From positions 1,116,001 to 1,180,000 of the forward strand of contig NZ_CP177134.1 of assembly GCF_046736045.1 (NCBI RefSeq): a stretch of DNA of 64,000 nt. The letters are read 5' to 3'. Positions 53,560 to 61,606 of the stretch are shown piece after piece. The translations under genes and the position numbers were made by a program. Below the pieces are notes generated by a model. It had not been told where the DNA came from and did no database searches. It worked only from the letters and a program-made list of their open reading frames with translations. This DNA is from Leptospira_A sp046736045. Its GTDB lineage: Bacteria > Spirochaetota > Leptospiria > Leptospirales > Leptospiraceae. Each line of letters begins with the position of its first letter. The stretch's first letter is position 1.

Positions 53560-54273
53560 ATGAAATCCTTAAGAGCCTTGATATGCCTGATTTGTTTGGT
53601 TCCTTATATTACCTTACCTATGGCTCTTATGTCCCAAACGAAAGAAGGTTTTCAGGACACGAATAATTACGACCTGCGAAATCTTCCCGGTTCCGATCCG
53701 GAAGGAAATGTTTTACGTGATGTAGAACAACCTCTTTCGTTCGAAAAACCGGTACTGGCAACTCCCAAGGATGTTCGAACCAAATACGATCCTATTCTTT
53801 CGATTCCAGGTGCGGGAGCGTTGATGCAAAATCAACCTCTCAATCAAAATGCAAATAACCAAAATGCTTTGCAAAGAGCCGGTTCTTCTCCGATCAATCC
53901 TCTTACGGGAGAAGTGAATCCTGCCGCCTTACAAAATCAAGGTGAAAGAAGCAGAATCAAAAAAGAAGCTCAGAAAAAACTGAGAGAAGAGTTCGACGAT
54001 GAAGCTGTTTACGAAGAAACAAAGTTTCGCAGAGGATATATTATTTTTTTTCTCACTCTACCGTTTGCTTTGGCAGCTTCTGCAGGTGTGACCAGTTTTC
54101 TTGCGGTTGGATTGCAAAAATCAATCGTAGGTAGTATGATTATGATTACGGGAACCGTAGGGCTTTCCGGAACGAATGTCTATCTGGACAGACAACGTCT
54201 GGATGAAAATAGAGAAAAAAAGAAACAAACGGAAAAAACTACCCCTCCCGCTACGACGCCACCTAACCCGTGA
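53560..54273 (+). CDS. Membrane protein of unknown function
   Basis: The 237-residue protein has a signal or first membrane segment (residues 5-22, ICLICLVPYITLPMALM), a long low-complexity soluble part rich in Asn, Gln and Pro (NQPLNQNANNQNALQRAGSS), a basic coiled stretch, then two membrane helices (about 157-205), and a Lys/Glu/Pro tail ending TTPPATTPPNP. No family recognised. It overlaps the K+ transporter gene by 4 bp (GTGA), so it is translationally coupled to it and may be an accessory subunit. Confidence 0.6.
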   Translation: MKSLRALICLICLVPYITLPMALMSQTKEGFQDTNNYDLRNLPGSDPEGNVLRDVEQPLSFEKPVLATPKDVRTKYDPILSIPGAGALMQNQPLNQNANNQNALQRAGSSPINPLTGEVNPAALQNQGERSRIKKEAQKKLREEFDDEAVYEETKFRRGYIIFFLTLPFALAASAGVTSFLAVGLQKSIVGSMIMITGTVGLSGTNVYLDRQRLDENREKKKQTEKTTPPATTPPNP

Positions 54274-56084
54274 AAACAAAACGTTTACTCTACTTTTGGG
54301 CTTTATTTTCCAATCATTTACAAACTTGGAAACATGAAATCCGGAAGTTCTATTTGGAATACTTTCGTTTTTTGGGACGAATCACCTACACTGCAATCGG
54401 TTTGATTTCCATTGCCATACTGATCCTTGAATACGGATTTTATTATCCTGAAGAATGGAAACCGGCAGTGAAACTCATTGTTTATTCGATGGTTTGTTTT
54501 TTTCTATTTTATGAGATTGTCGGATTTTTATTTTGTACAAGTCCTTGGGAGTATTTAAAATCCCATAAACTCGAATTTGTAATCGTCCTTTTGCTTCTGG
54601 TCGAAAATTTTTATGAAGAAGATATCATTCTCTATTTAAGACAATTTCATCTAACAGGATATGATGCGACTCTTTTCTTTTTATCAACCAATCAGATATT
54701 GTTCATCTTTGCAAACCTAGCTCACTTCTTCCGTCTTTCCAGATTTTACGATGCCAAAAATATAAACCCTTCTTTTGTATTTGTGGCTTCGTTCGCCGCC
54801 ATTATATTTTTTGGGACCGTATTTCTTCATTTCCCAAAAGCAACTTACAAACCGATCCCAACCATAGATTTGGTTTTTACAACAGTGTCTGCAACTTGTG
54901 TCACGGGACTTTCCACGATTTCCATTGCCGATTCTTTTACATTAACGGGAAAAATCATCATTCTGTTTTTGATTCAAATCGGCGGATTAGGGTTAATGAC
55001 TCTTACTAGTTTTTTTTCCATGTTCCTTGCAGGCCAAGCTTCCGTAACAGACAAACTTTTATTGAAAGATTTATTTTCGGAAGAGGCATTGGGAAAAGTA
55101 AAAGGTTTATTGAAACAAATCGCCTATCAGACCTTCTTTATCGAGTTAGTCGGTGCAATACTATTGTATTTCAGCTTTCCCAAATCCTATCCTATGTTGG
55201 AATCAAATAAGATTTTTTTTGCGATCTTTCATTCCATCTCCGCTTTCTGCAATGCAGGCTTCAGTTTGTTACCGGCAGGTCTTGCCGATCCCGGCTTTAT
55301 CCAAACACAAAGTTTTCTATCCACGATTATGCTGTTGATTGTTTTAGGAGGATTGGGGTTTCCCGTTTTAAGTCAAATCCACAGACGACTGACTCATCCG
55401 AAAGATGTTTATTTTCGTTGGTCCATTTCTTCAAAACTTGTTTTTATAACTACATCCGTATTACTTTTACTCGGCACTGTAACTTATTTTATTTTGGAAA
55501 AAGACTTAACATTAAAATCTTTAAGCACAACGGATCGGATTTTTCATTCCTTGTTTTATTCCGTCACTACCAGGACCGCCGGTTTTAATACTTTGGATCT
55601 GGCGAAGATGGGAATTCCCATCACATTCTTTTCTCTATTTTTAATGTGGGTGGGCGCTTCTCCCGTATCTACAGGTGGAGGAATCAAAACAACCACACTT
55701 GCCATTTCCGTATTCAATATCATCAACCAGATCCGTGGAAAAACCGATTTGGAAGTTTATCATCGTTCCATTGCACCATCAAGCATTCACCGCGCCGGAG
55801 CAACCATCGTGCTTTCCCTGTTTGTTATCTTTATGGCGATCTTCGGACTTGTAATATTCGAATCTTTTTCGTTTTTAGATATTTCCTATGAAGTGGTATC
55901 CGCATTCGGCACTGTGGGTTTAACACGAGGGATCACTCCTTTGTTGTCCGTTTACAGCAAAATCATTTTATGCATTGTTATGTTTGTAGGAAGAGTTGGC
56001 ATTTTAACATTGTTAGTTGCCTTGTCAAAAAAGGCGATTTCATTCTCGTATAAGTATCCAGTCGAATATGTCGTGGTAGGCTAA
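54270..56084 (+). CDS. TrkH/KtrB-type K+ uptake channel subunit
   Basis: The 604-residue protein starts at GTG and has about 12 membrane segments. The first four (residues 30-165) are an N-terminal extension compared with KtrB. The core shows the four pore loops of the Trk/Ktr/HKT family: VSATCVTGLSTISIADSFTL, AFCNAGFSLLPAG, TTRTAGFNTLDL and FGTVGLTRGI. The single Gly per loop is the selectivity-filter signature. It takes up K+ (or Na+) with the RCK partner whose gene follows by 2 bp. Confidence 0.92.
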   Translation: MKTKRLLYFWALFSNHLQTWKHEIRKFYLEYFRFLGRITYTAIGLISIAILILEYGFYYPEEWKPAVKLIVYSMVCFFLFYEIVGFLFCTSPWEYLKSHKLEFVIVLLLLVENFYEEDIILYLRQFHLTGYDATLFFLSTNQILFIFANLAHFFRLSRFYDAKNINPSFVFVASFAAIIFFGTVFLHFPKATYKPIPTIDLVFTTVSATCVTGLSTISIADSFTLTGKIIILFLIQIGGLGLMTLTSFFSMFLAGQASVTDKLLLKDLFSEEALGKVKGLLKQIAYQTFFIELVGAILLYFSFPKSYPMLESNKIFFAIFHSISAFCNAGFSLLPAGLADPGFIQTQSFLSTIMLLIVLGGLGFPVLSQIHRRLTHPKDVYFRWSISSKLVFITTSVLLLLGTVTYFILEKDLTLKSLSTTDRIFHSLFYSVTTRTAGFNTLDLAKMGIPITFFSLFLMWVGASPVSTGGGIKTTTLAISVFNIINQIRGKTDLEVYHRSIAPSSIHRAGATIVLSLFVIFMAIFGLVIFESFSFLDISYEVVSAFGTVGLTRGITPLLSVYSKIILCIVMFVGRVGILTLLVALSKKAISFSYKYPVEYVVVG

Positions 56085-56086
56085 TC

Positions 56087-56782
56087 ATGCAAAAGAAAAA
56101 AATTGCAGTCATCGGAATCGGTAGTTTCGGAAAACTTTTAACCCGTTATCTTTTTACGGAAGGTCATGAAGTATTAGCTGTTGATAAAAAAGAAGATGTC
56201 ATCCAGGAAATCAAAGACCATTGTACGGTTGCAGTGGCTTTGGATGCGACAGATGAATCCGCACTTCGTTCCCAAGGAATTGAGGATTTGGATATTGTCG
56301 TGCTCGCAATCGCAGATGATTTTGAAACTTCCATAATCTGCGCCGATCTTCTCAAAAAAATGGGCGCTAAAAATATTTATGCCCGTTACCAAACCGATTT
56401 ACAAATCCGTATTTTTCATCTTTTGGGAATCAAAAACATTTTTAATCCGGAAGAGCAGGCGGCGCGAAGCATGGCGGAGATACTTGGTTTTTCAGGAATG
56501 AAATCAAACTTTCTTCTTTCGGACGAATACAGTGTTTCCGAAGTAGTTGTTCCCAAAAGATATATCAACAAAACGGTAGAAGAAATCGATCTGAGACAAA
56601 AATACGAGATCAATATAATTACGATTAAGCGACCTATTCCCGACAAAGAAAAAAAAAGATCCTCGGATGCGACTCAAGGTAAAATCCTGGGAATTCCGGA
56701 AGGAAACATGATCTTGAAAGAAAACGATACTCTTGTCATCTTTGCTTCTCAAAAAAATATAAATCGTTTTTTAGAAGGTTAA
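56087..56782 (+). CDS. TrkA/KtrA-type K+ channel regulatory subunit
   Basis: The 231-residue protein is a single RCK unit: TrkA-N Rossmann domain (KIAVIGIGSFGKLLTRYLFT; G-x-G-x-x-G) with the acidic nucleotide ribose contact in VLAVDKKED, and a TrkA-C domain after about residue 140. The size matches KtrA-type proteins with one RCK unit, in contrast to the two-unit E. coli TrkA. It binds NAD(H) or ATP/ADP and gates the TrkH/KtrB pore. It lies 2 bp downstream of that gene. Confidence 0.92.
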   Translation: MQKKKIAVIGIGSFGKLLTRYLFTEGHEVLAVDKKEDVIQEIKDHCTVAVALDATDESALRSQGIEDLDIVVLAIADDFETSIICADLLKKMGAKNIYARYQTDLQIRIFHLLGIKNIFNPEEQAARSMAEILGFSGMKSNFLLSDEYSVSEVVVPKRYINKTVEEIDLRQKYEINIITIKRPIPDKEKKRSSDATQGKILGIPEGNMILKENDTLVIFASQKNINRFLEG

Positions 56783-56784
56783 TT

Positions 56785-57564
56785 TTGTCCGTTCCCAAAA
56801 GAATCATCTGTCTGACCGAAGAACCTACCGAACTTCTTTATTTGTTAGGTGAAGAAGACCGCATCGTAGGGATTTCTGCATATACAGTCAGACCTCCTCA
56901 TGCAAAAAAAGAAAAACCGAAAGTATCGGCTTTCATCAGTGGAAATATCAAAAAAATAGAAAGCCTGAATCCCGATTTGGTGATAGGATTTTCCGATATT
57001 CAGGGGCAACTTGCAAAAGATCTCATTGAACGAGGATTAAACGTTCTAATTTTCAATCAAAGATCAATCGCAGAAATTTTTTCCAATATGATCATTCTGG
57101 GAAACATTGTAGGAAAAAACAAAGAAGTCACGGCACTTGTAGACTCTTGGAAAAAACAAGTGGACTCATTGCAGGAAGCAGCGAACAAAATCTCCGACAA
57201 ACCCGGAGTATTTTTCCAGGAGTGGGACGAACCGATCATAACAGGCATTAAATGGGTGAGTGAAGCCATTGAGATCGCCGGAGGCAGAGATGTGTTTTCC
57301 CATTTGCAAGATGAGAAGTTGGCAAAAAACAGAATCATTCAGGCAAACGACGTAGCCGAAAAAAATCCCGACATCATCGTGGGTTGTTGGTGCGGCAAAC
57401 CGATGGATTGGGATTGGGTTCGCAACAAACCGGAATGGCAATCCACAACTGCCATTCAAAAAGATAAAATTTTCGAATTGGATCCAAGCATCATCTTACA
57501 ACCGGGGCCTGCGCTTTTTTTAGAAGGAATCCCAAAACTCAAAGAGATCATCAGTTCCACTTAA
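56785..57564 (+). CDS. BtuF-like substrate-binding-fold protein without signal peptide
   Basis: The 259-residue protein starts at TTG, 2 bp after the trkA-type gene, with AGAAGG upstream. It has the class III (helical backbone) binding-protein fold: PKRIICLTEEPTELLYLLGE, DRIVGISAYTVRPPHAKKEKPKVSAF, IESLNPDLVIGFSDIQGQLA, and a late PDIIVGCWCGKP. This is the BtuF/cobalamin-type group. There is no signal peptide: the homology begins at residue 4, and no permease or ATPase gene is nearby. It may be cytosolic. Ligand unproven. Confidence 0.82.
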   Translation: MSVPKRIICLTEEPTELLYLLGEEDRIVGISAYTVRPPHAKKEKPKVSAFISGNIKKIESLNPDLVIGFSDIQGQLAKDLIERGLNVLIFNQRSIAEIFSNMIILGNIVGKNKEVTALVDSWKKQVDSLQEAANKISDKPGVFFQEWDEPIITGIKWVSEAIEIAGGRDVFSHLQDEKLAKNRIIQANDVAEKNPDIIVGCWCGKPMDWDWVRNKPEWQSTTAIQKDKIFELDPSIILQPGPALFLEGIPKLKEIISST

Positions 57565-57697
57565 CCAAAGTTATATTTCTATTATAAACCGGGCGCCTGA
57601 TCCGGCTCTCCCTCGGCGGCAACGCTCGGTCGATCCGGGGCATGGAATGTTCCGAATCGAAAAATCAATCCGGATGTTTGCGGAAGAAACACGAAAG

Positions 57698-57766
57698 GAA
57701 TCCATTGGGTGGTGGGTGGTTAACCCCTCCCAGTCTCATTAGGGCGGGGATGGTATACCTTTCGAT
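57698..57766 (+). repeat. Dispersed GC-rich hairpin repeat, copy B
   Basis: This copy shares with the reverse complement of 25550-25625 the ordered blocks CCATTGGGTGG-Y-GGGT, CCCCTCCCA, AGGGCGGGGA and TACCTTT. The stem CCCCTCCC (57724-57731) pairs with GGGCGGGG (57742-57749) except at one position, as in copy A. It sits in a long intergenic gap. Mobility or function cannot be told from two copies. Confidence 0.6.
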
Positions 57767-57856
57767 CTGCCTCTTTCCTACAGCCGACCTCTACTAAATG
57801 AATTCTTTGTAACCGGTCTGTCATTTATTTGTAACAAAATCCATTTAGGATTGAAA

Positions 57857-57873
57857 CATATCAATCTGATATG
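57857..57873. promoter_or_regulatory. Palindrome abutting the exbB ribosome site
   Basis: CATATCA (57857-57863) and TGATATG (57867-57873) are perfect inverted repeats with a three-base centre. The right arm runs into the GGAG ribosome site (57873-57876) in front of the ATG at 57883. It could be an operator or an mRNA hairpin affecting translation. Confidence 0.4.
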
Positions 57874-57882
57874 GAGACATTC

Positions 57883-58722
57883 ATGAACTTTCCATTCAAA
57901 AAGACTGCAGCGAAAGGCGCAGTATCTTTTGCCATTGCGATGATCGCAATTTTTTCCCTAGTAGAAACCATCCAAGCACAAGCGAATTCAACACCTAATG
58001 CGGAAACTACGAATCCTGCTACGACAGAATCCGCACCTGCGGCACCAGTAGTTGAAAAACCTGCTTCCGAAGCTCCGAAAGCAGAATCGGAAATCGGACT
58101 TATTTCCTTATTTGTAACCGGTGGATGGTCCATGTGGCCGTTATTGCTTTCTTCCATTGTAGGATTCGGAGTGATTTTCGAAAGATTGTATTTTTTCTTC
58201 ACTTCCAAGTTGGTTCGTAAAGGATTCAACCAGGACTTACAAGATGCAATCGATGCTTCCGGCTTGAAAGGCGCACAAGATTTCTTAGAACAAAACAAAG
58301 GTCAAAAGATCACAGGCGTACTTGCAAACGGTATGGAAGTATCTCAGGAAGATCCTGAAATTTTTGCATCGGGTGTAGAAAGAGAAGCAAGTGAAGTGAT
58401 CACCTTACTTGAAAAAGGTTTAACAGTATTATCTGCCGTATCAACGATCGCTCCTCTTGTCGGATTTCTCGGAACCGTATCCGGTATGATCAATGCATTC
58501 GATGCGATTGCAAATGCAGATCAAGTCAATGCGAAAGTGGTTGCAGGTGGTATCAAGGAAGCACTTATCACGACTGCTGCCGGTTTGATCGTTGCAATCC
58601 CTGCGATGACATTCTACCAATACTTACAAGGTAAAGTTGGGTTTTTTACTTCCGAAGTAGAAGAAGCGGCGAACAAAATCTATAAAGAATACCTTAAACT
58701 CAAAGCTGGAAAAAAAGCTTAA
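57883..58722 (+). CDS. exbB: ExbB/TolQ/MotA-type proton channel protein
   Basis: I choose ATG 57883, which has GGAG 7 bp upstream; an ATG at 57871 lies before that site. The 279-residue protein has an N-terminal signal peptide (residues 13-32, ending ETIQAQA) and an Ala/Pro-rich spacer. Three membrane helices follow: about 75-100 (SMWPLLLSSIVGFGVIF), 185-205 (TVLSAVSTIAPLVGFLGTVS) and 225-250 (ALITTAAGLIVAIPAMTFYQ). It forms the energy-harvesting channel with the ExbD proteins encoded downstream and drives TonB. Confidence 0.93.
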   Translation: MNFPFKKTAAKGAVSFAIAMIAIFSLVETIQAQANSTPNAETTNPATTESAPAAPVVEKPASEAPKAESEIGLISLFVTGGWSMWPLLLSSIVGFGVIFERLYFFFTSKLVRKGFNQDLQDAIDASGLKGAQDFLEQNKGQKITGVLANGMEVSQEDPEIFASGVEREASEVITLLEKGLTVLSAVSTIAPLVGFLGTVSGMINAFDAIANADQVNAKVVAGGIKEALITTAAGLIVAIPAMTFYQYLQGKVGFFTSEVEEAANKIYKEYLKLKAGKKA

Positions 58723-58734
58723 TAGGCGAAGTCA

Positions 58735-59154
58735 ATGATTAAGCTTAAGAAGAAACAAGAGTTAGAAGAAATCTCTGCGGCATCCATGTCGGATATCGCC
58801 TTTTTGCTCTTGGTATTTTTTATGGTGACCGCCGTATTTTTTGTAAAGGAAGGATTGAATATCAGTCTTCCCCGCAAACAATCCGAAGCACAACCGTTCT
58901 TGAGAAAGAACGTGTATGAAATTTTAGTCACCCAAGATCGTTATAAAATGAGAAATCCTTCTTTCGGAACCAAAGAATATACGGATCTGAAAGAATTCCG
59001 CGACGATCTCAATAAAATGGAAATTCCGGATCTTCCCAATAAACTAGCGTTAATTGTAACAACGGGAGACACTAAGTATGCCAAAATGTTGGATGCGTTG
59101 TCTGCCGTACAATTACGCGGATTTGAAAAAATCTCAGTGAGAAAAAAACAATAA
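58735..59154 (+). CDS. exbD: ExbD-type biopolymer transport protein (first)
   Basis: The 139-residue protein has a cytoplasmic N terminus, one membrane helix (about 18-40) with the key Asp in AASMSDIAFLLLVFFMVTA, and a periplasmic ExbD/TolR domain ending in a KISVRKK strand. It couples proton flow through ExbB to TonB. A second exbD follows with a one-base stop-start overlap. Confidence 0.92.
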   Translation: MIKLKKKQELEEISAASMSDIAFLLLVFFMVTAVFFVKEGLNISLPRKQSEAQPFLRKNVYEILVTQDRYKMRNPSFGTKEYTDLKEFRDDLNKMEIPDLPNKLALIVTTGDTKYAKMLDALSAVQLRGFEKISVRKKQ

Positions 59155-59576
59155 TGTTACGCAAGAAAAAAGTTCCACCTTCCGTACCAGTGAGCTCGAT
59201 GGCTGACATCGCATTTCTTTTGCTCGTATTTTTTATGGTGACTTCCGTACTCGATTCCGATCCGGATCTCCCGATCAGCCTTCCTGATGTACCTGGTGGA
59301 GAACAATTGAACAAAAAAATTGCAAATCTTTACCTAAGTGCCGATGCCAAAAGAACTGTTTATTTCAATTCAATAGAACGCCCATTAAACGAGGCTCTCA
59401 GTGAAATCAGAGCGAAGTTGATGGTAACTCCCGATATGAAAGTCCTCATCCATGCTGATGAAAATCTTACTTATGCAGAAATTGATTCTGTATTTGAATC
59501 TTTAAAAGAGATTGGTGCTTTAAAAATCTCTCTTGTAACTAAGACCACACAAGGTGGCGGTCTCAAGGGTAATTGA
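59154..59576 (+). CDS. exbD: ExbD-type biopolymer transport protein (second)
   Basis: The 140-residue paralogue has the same layout: VSSMADIAFLLLVFFMVTSV with the conserved Asp, then a TolR-like periplasmic domain (ISLPDVPGGEQLNK and MKVLIHADENLTYAEIDSVF). Two ExbD proteins in tandem are common in ExbB-ExbD-ExbD-TonB systems and may form a hetero-dimer in the ExbB pore. The last bases lie next to the tonB start. Confidence 0.92.
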   Translation: MLRKKKVPPSVPVSSMADIAFLLLVFFMVTSVLDSDPDLPISLPDVPGGEQLNKKIANLYLSADAKRTVYFNSIERPLNEALSEIRAKLMVTPDMKVLIHADENLTYAEIDSVFESLKEIGALKISLVTKTTQGGGLKGN

Positions 59577-59577
59577 T

Positions 59578-60171
59578 GTGGACACAGTAACTTTACCAAG
59601 AAGATCCAAAAGACAACTCATTCACAGGTATGTAGATCGCTACCGAATCGAAACGGGGATCGGTATATCCGCACTCTTACAATTACTCATTCTGCTATTT
59701 TGGTTCACCCCGAAATTTGAAGGTGATAGTTTGGACAACCTGGTGGAAGAAGTCGCATTTATTGACAATGTACAAATCCAGGAACCGGTTTCGGATTCCA
59801 AACCGACAGACGGTGACTTTGATTTAACTGACAAAGAAAAGATTGAAAAGAAAGAAGACCCTCGCATTGCAGGTGCTTCCGATCCGATCGTATCCGGTGC
59901 TACCTCGCCGGTAGATCTAACACCGAATGCACGTCCTGAGTACACTACGGAAGCAAAATCCGCAGGTGTAACTGGAACTCTTACTTTAGAAGTAGTGATT
60001 TCCGATACCGGAGAAGTGCTTCGGGTGCGTTCCGTAGGAAAAACATTGGGTTCGGGATTGGAGCAGGCAGCGATTGCGACTTACCGTACAAAAAGATTTT
60101 CCCCTTCCCGATTGGAAGGAAAAGCAATCACTGTAAAGGTTTTGGTTCCTATCCGCTTTACTTTGAATTAG
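59578..60171 (+). CDS. tonB: TonB-family energy transducer
   Basis: I start at GTG 59578, one base after the upstream exbD stop, with AAGGG about 9 bp before; a GTG at 59554 is possible. The 197-residue protein has a membrane anchor (about 26-46, ISALLQLLILLFWFT), an acidic linker, and a C-terminal TonB domain: PEYTTEAKSAGVTGTLTLEV, ISDTGEVLRVRSVGKTLGSG and a final VKVLVPIRFTLN. It energises outer-membrane receptors, none of which is encoded here. Confidence 0.92.
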   Translation: MDTVTLPRRSKRQLIHRYVDRYRIETGIGISALLQLLILLFWFTPKFEGDSLDNLVEEVAFIDNVQIQEPVSDSKPTDGDFDLTDKEKIEKKEDPRIAGASDPIVSGATSPVDLTPNARPEYTTEAKSAGVTGTLTLEVVISDTGEVLRVRSVGKTLGSGLEQAAIATYRTKRFSPSRLEGKAITVKVLVPIRFTLN

Positions 60172-60183
60172 CTTTGAGATAGA

Positions 60184-61017
60184 TCAATTCTGTTCTTGGA
60201 TGATTTGTTCTTCCGTAAGCGGTTTTTTCGGAAGTTCAATTCTTTCAATTCGGATTTCATGAACAAAATCTTCATCAGTGAATTTATCCAAGATGGTAAT
60301 CCTTCTTGGATAAAGTTTTCCATTCCAATCTTCATAATATCCGAACTTAATCACACCGCGGTACCAACTGAATAGTTCCCGATAGGTAAATTCCACCCAT
60401 TCAACGGCACCCGTCTCACGTTCGTAATACGCCAAATATTGATCCGTATCGGGAGTTGCTTCCGCTTGAACGGTAGTGGCATAAACTGTTTCGTAATTTT
60501 TTCCCAGTTTTTCCGTTTCTCCCGAATAAAGTAAAATTTCGTAATCCCGAATTTTCCAAGCGAGGAGTAGATACAACCGCAAAGATTCCAAATAGATACG
60601 AACTTCGTCTTCTCCGGTAAAAACTTTTCCAGTATCGGGAGCGATTTGATATACATCTTTTTTAACAAGACCGTAAACAATCCCTTTGTTTGGGCCATTT
60701 AACAGTTCTATTTCGATTATATCTTTTTCAAAATCGATATGAACTTTCATCCTTTGTTCATTTTCTTTAATCGGTGTGAAAAATTTTACAAGTTTGGAAT
60801 GCCAAACATCCTTTAATGTAAATTGGATTTGTTTGTATTTGATCCAATCTTCCGGAGCCAATTTAATATCAGAAGGATTGTTGATAAGTAAGAGTGCTTT
60901 TTTCTGGAGATCCGGATTTTTACCGGCACTTGCAATGATATTAGGGCGAAGATCAGCTAACTTGCATGAGAATGCAAATATGATGATAGATAGAAAAAAA
61001 ATAGGATTTTTTTGCAT
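60184..61017 (-). CDS. Lipoprotein of unknown function
   Basis: The 277-residue protein begins with a lipoprotein signal (MQKNPIFFLSIIIFAFSC, Cys18). The mature body mixes strands and charged helices: VDIDFEKDIIEIELLNG-like strands near 95-110, then YLESLRLYLLLAWKIRDYEI, and a C-terminal strand pair (LYPRRITILDKFTDEDF, then HEIRIERIELPKK) that resembles the ends of outer-membrane lipoprotein carrier-type folds. I cannot assign a family. It converges on tonB with a 12-bp gap. Confidence 0.6.
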   Translation of the reverse strand: MQKNPIFFLSIIIFAFSCKLADLRPNIIASAGKNPDLQKKALLLINNPSDIKLAPEDWIKYKQIQFTLKDVWHSKLVKFFTPIKENEQRMKVHIDFEKDIIEIELLNGPNKGIVYGLVKKDVYQIAPDTGKVFTGEDEVRIYLESLRLYLLLAWKIRDYEILLYSGETEKLGKNYETVYATTVQAEATPDTDQYLAYYERETGAVEWVEFTYRELFSWYRGVIKFGYYEDWNGKLYPRRITILDKFTDEDFVHEIRIERIELPKKPLTEEQIIQEQN

Positions 61018-61069
61018 CGTTTCCAGTTTCGTTTTATTTTAGAAACTGTCAATGTGTATAAAAAAAGAA

Positions 61070-61090
61070 AAGGCTGGGGAAACCAGCCTT
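61070..61090 (-). terminator. Rho-independent terminator of the phasin gene
   Basis: Read on the minus strand, the arms AAGGCTGG and CCAGCCTT (61083-61090 and 61070-61077) enclose a five-base loop and are followed by a run of Ts with one interruption (A-tract at 61061-61069 on the + strand). It lies 28 bp after the phasin stop. Confidence 0.8.
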
Positions 61091-61117
61091 AAAATTGACT
61101 TGGTAGTAGGATGAAAC

Positions 61118-61495
61118 TTAAGCTTTTGCTGAAGTAGCTCCTGCTTTTTTAATTGATTCAGCAACTTCGTTGATTTTTGCTTTTACTGATTCAATTTTTC
61201 CTTCTGGCATTCTTGATTTAATCTCGTCAGAAATTTTGTTATAGTTTTCTACGATTTTCCCACGAGTCTCTTCGTAGTTTTTTCCAGCAACGCTAGAAAA
61301 TTCTTTAATGTCTGTTAGGATTTTGTCCACGGATTGACGGATTTTTACAGAACCTTCTGTATTATCCAAAGCACCTTTCGAAACTAGTTCGTTGTAAGAT
61401 ACTTCTAATTGAGTTTTAGCTTTGTCTAAACCTTCTTTTCCAGATTGGAAAAGTCCGATTCCCGCGTTTAAAATGTCTGTAATTTGTTTTTCCAT
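61118..61495 (-). CDS. Phasin-like granule-associated protein
   Basis: The 125-residue protein is soluble, helical and highly charged, with amphipathic repeats: LNAGIGLFQSGKEGLDKAKT, EFSSVAGKNYEETRGKIVEN and IESVKAKINEVAESIKKAGA. The look is that of phasin-family proteins, which coat polyhydroxyalkanoate granules, or of phasin-like proteins of other roles. There is no PHA synthase in the window. It has a strong AGGAG ribosome site (7 bp), a tandem palindrome upstream at 61520-61556 and a strong terminator, so it is probably a well-expressed, regulated monocistronic gene. Confidence 0.75.
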   Translation of the reverse strand: MEKQITDILNAGIGLFQSGKEGLDKAKTQLEVSYNELVSKGALDNTEGSVKIRQSVDKILTDIKEFSSVAGKNYEETRGKIVENYNKISDEIKSRMPEGKIESVKAKINEVAESIKKAGATSAKA

Positions 61496-61519
61496 TGTTC
61501 AGCTCCTGGTTTTCACCTA

Positions 61520-61556
61520 TTGTGCAGTGCACAACCTAGTCTTGTGCGATGCACAA
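61520..61556. promoter_or_regulatory. Tandem operator-like palindromes before the phasin gene
   Basis: TTGTGCAGTGCACAA (61520-61534) is a perfect 15-bp palindrome. TTGTGCGATGCACAA (61542-61556) is the same word with one arm mismatch. Their centres are 22 bp apart, two helical turns, so dimers would bind on one face of the DNA. They lie 25-61 bp upstream of the phasin start. The regulator is not in the window. Confidence 0.7.
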
Positions 61557-61606
61557 TTTATGTAAACACTTTTTTTCGTCTAATTACTGATTTTTTGAAA
61601 AAAAAT

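Larger units (their letters stand above)
57565..57882. other. Intergenic region upstream of exbB
   Basis: This 318-bp gap holds a GC-rich stretch (about 57588-57640), copy B of the dispersed repeat (57698-57766), two TTTGTAAC words (about 57807 and 57831), and a palindrome (57857-57873) in front of the exbB ribosome site. No gene is visible. A cobalamin riboswitch was considered but I see no B12-box. The exbB promoter should be in the last 100 bp. Confidence 0.55.

Noticed and set aside
57565..57700. Cobalamin riboswitch near the BtuF-like gene
   Set aside because: The GC-rich stretch lies downstream of that gene and lacks a B12-box-like core.
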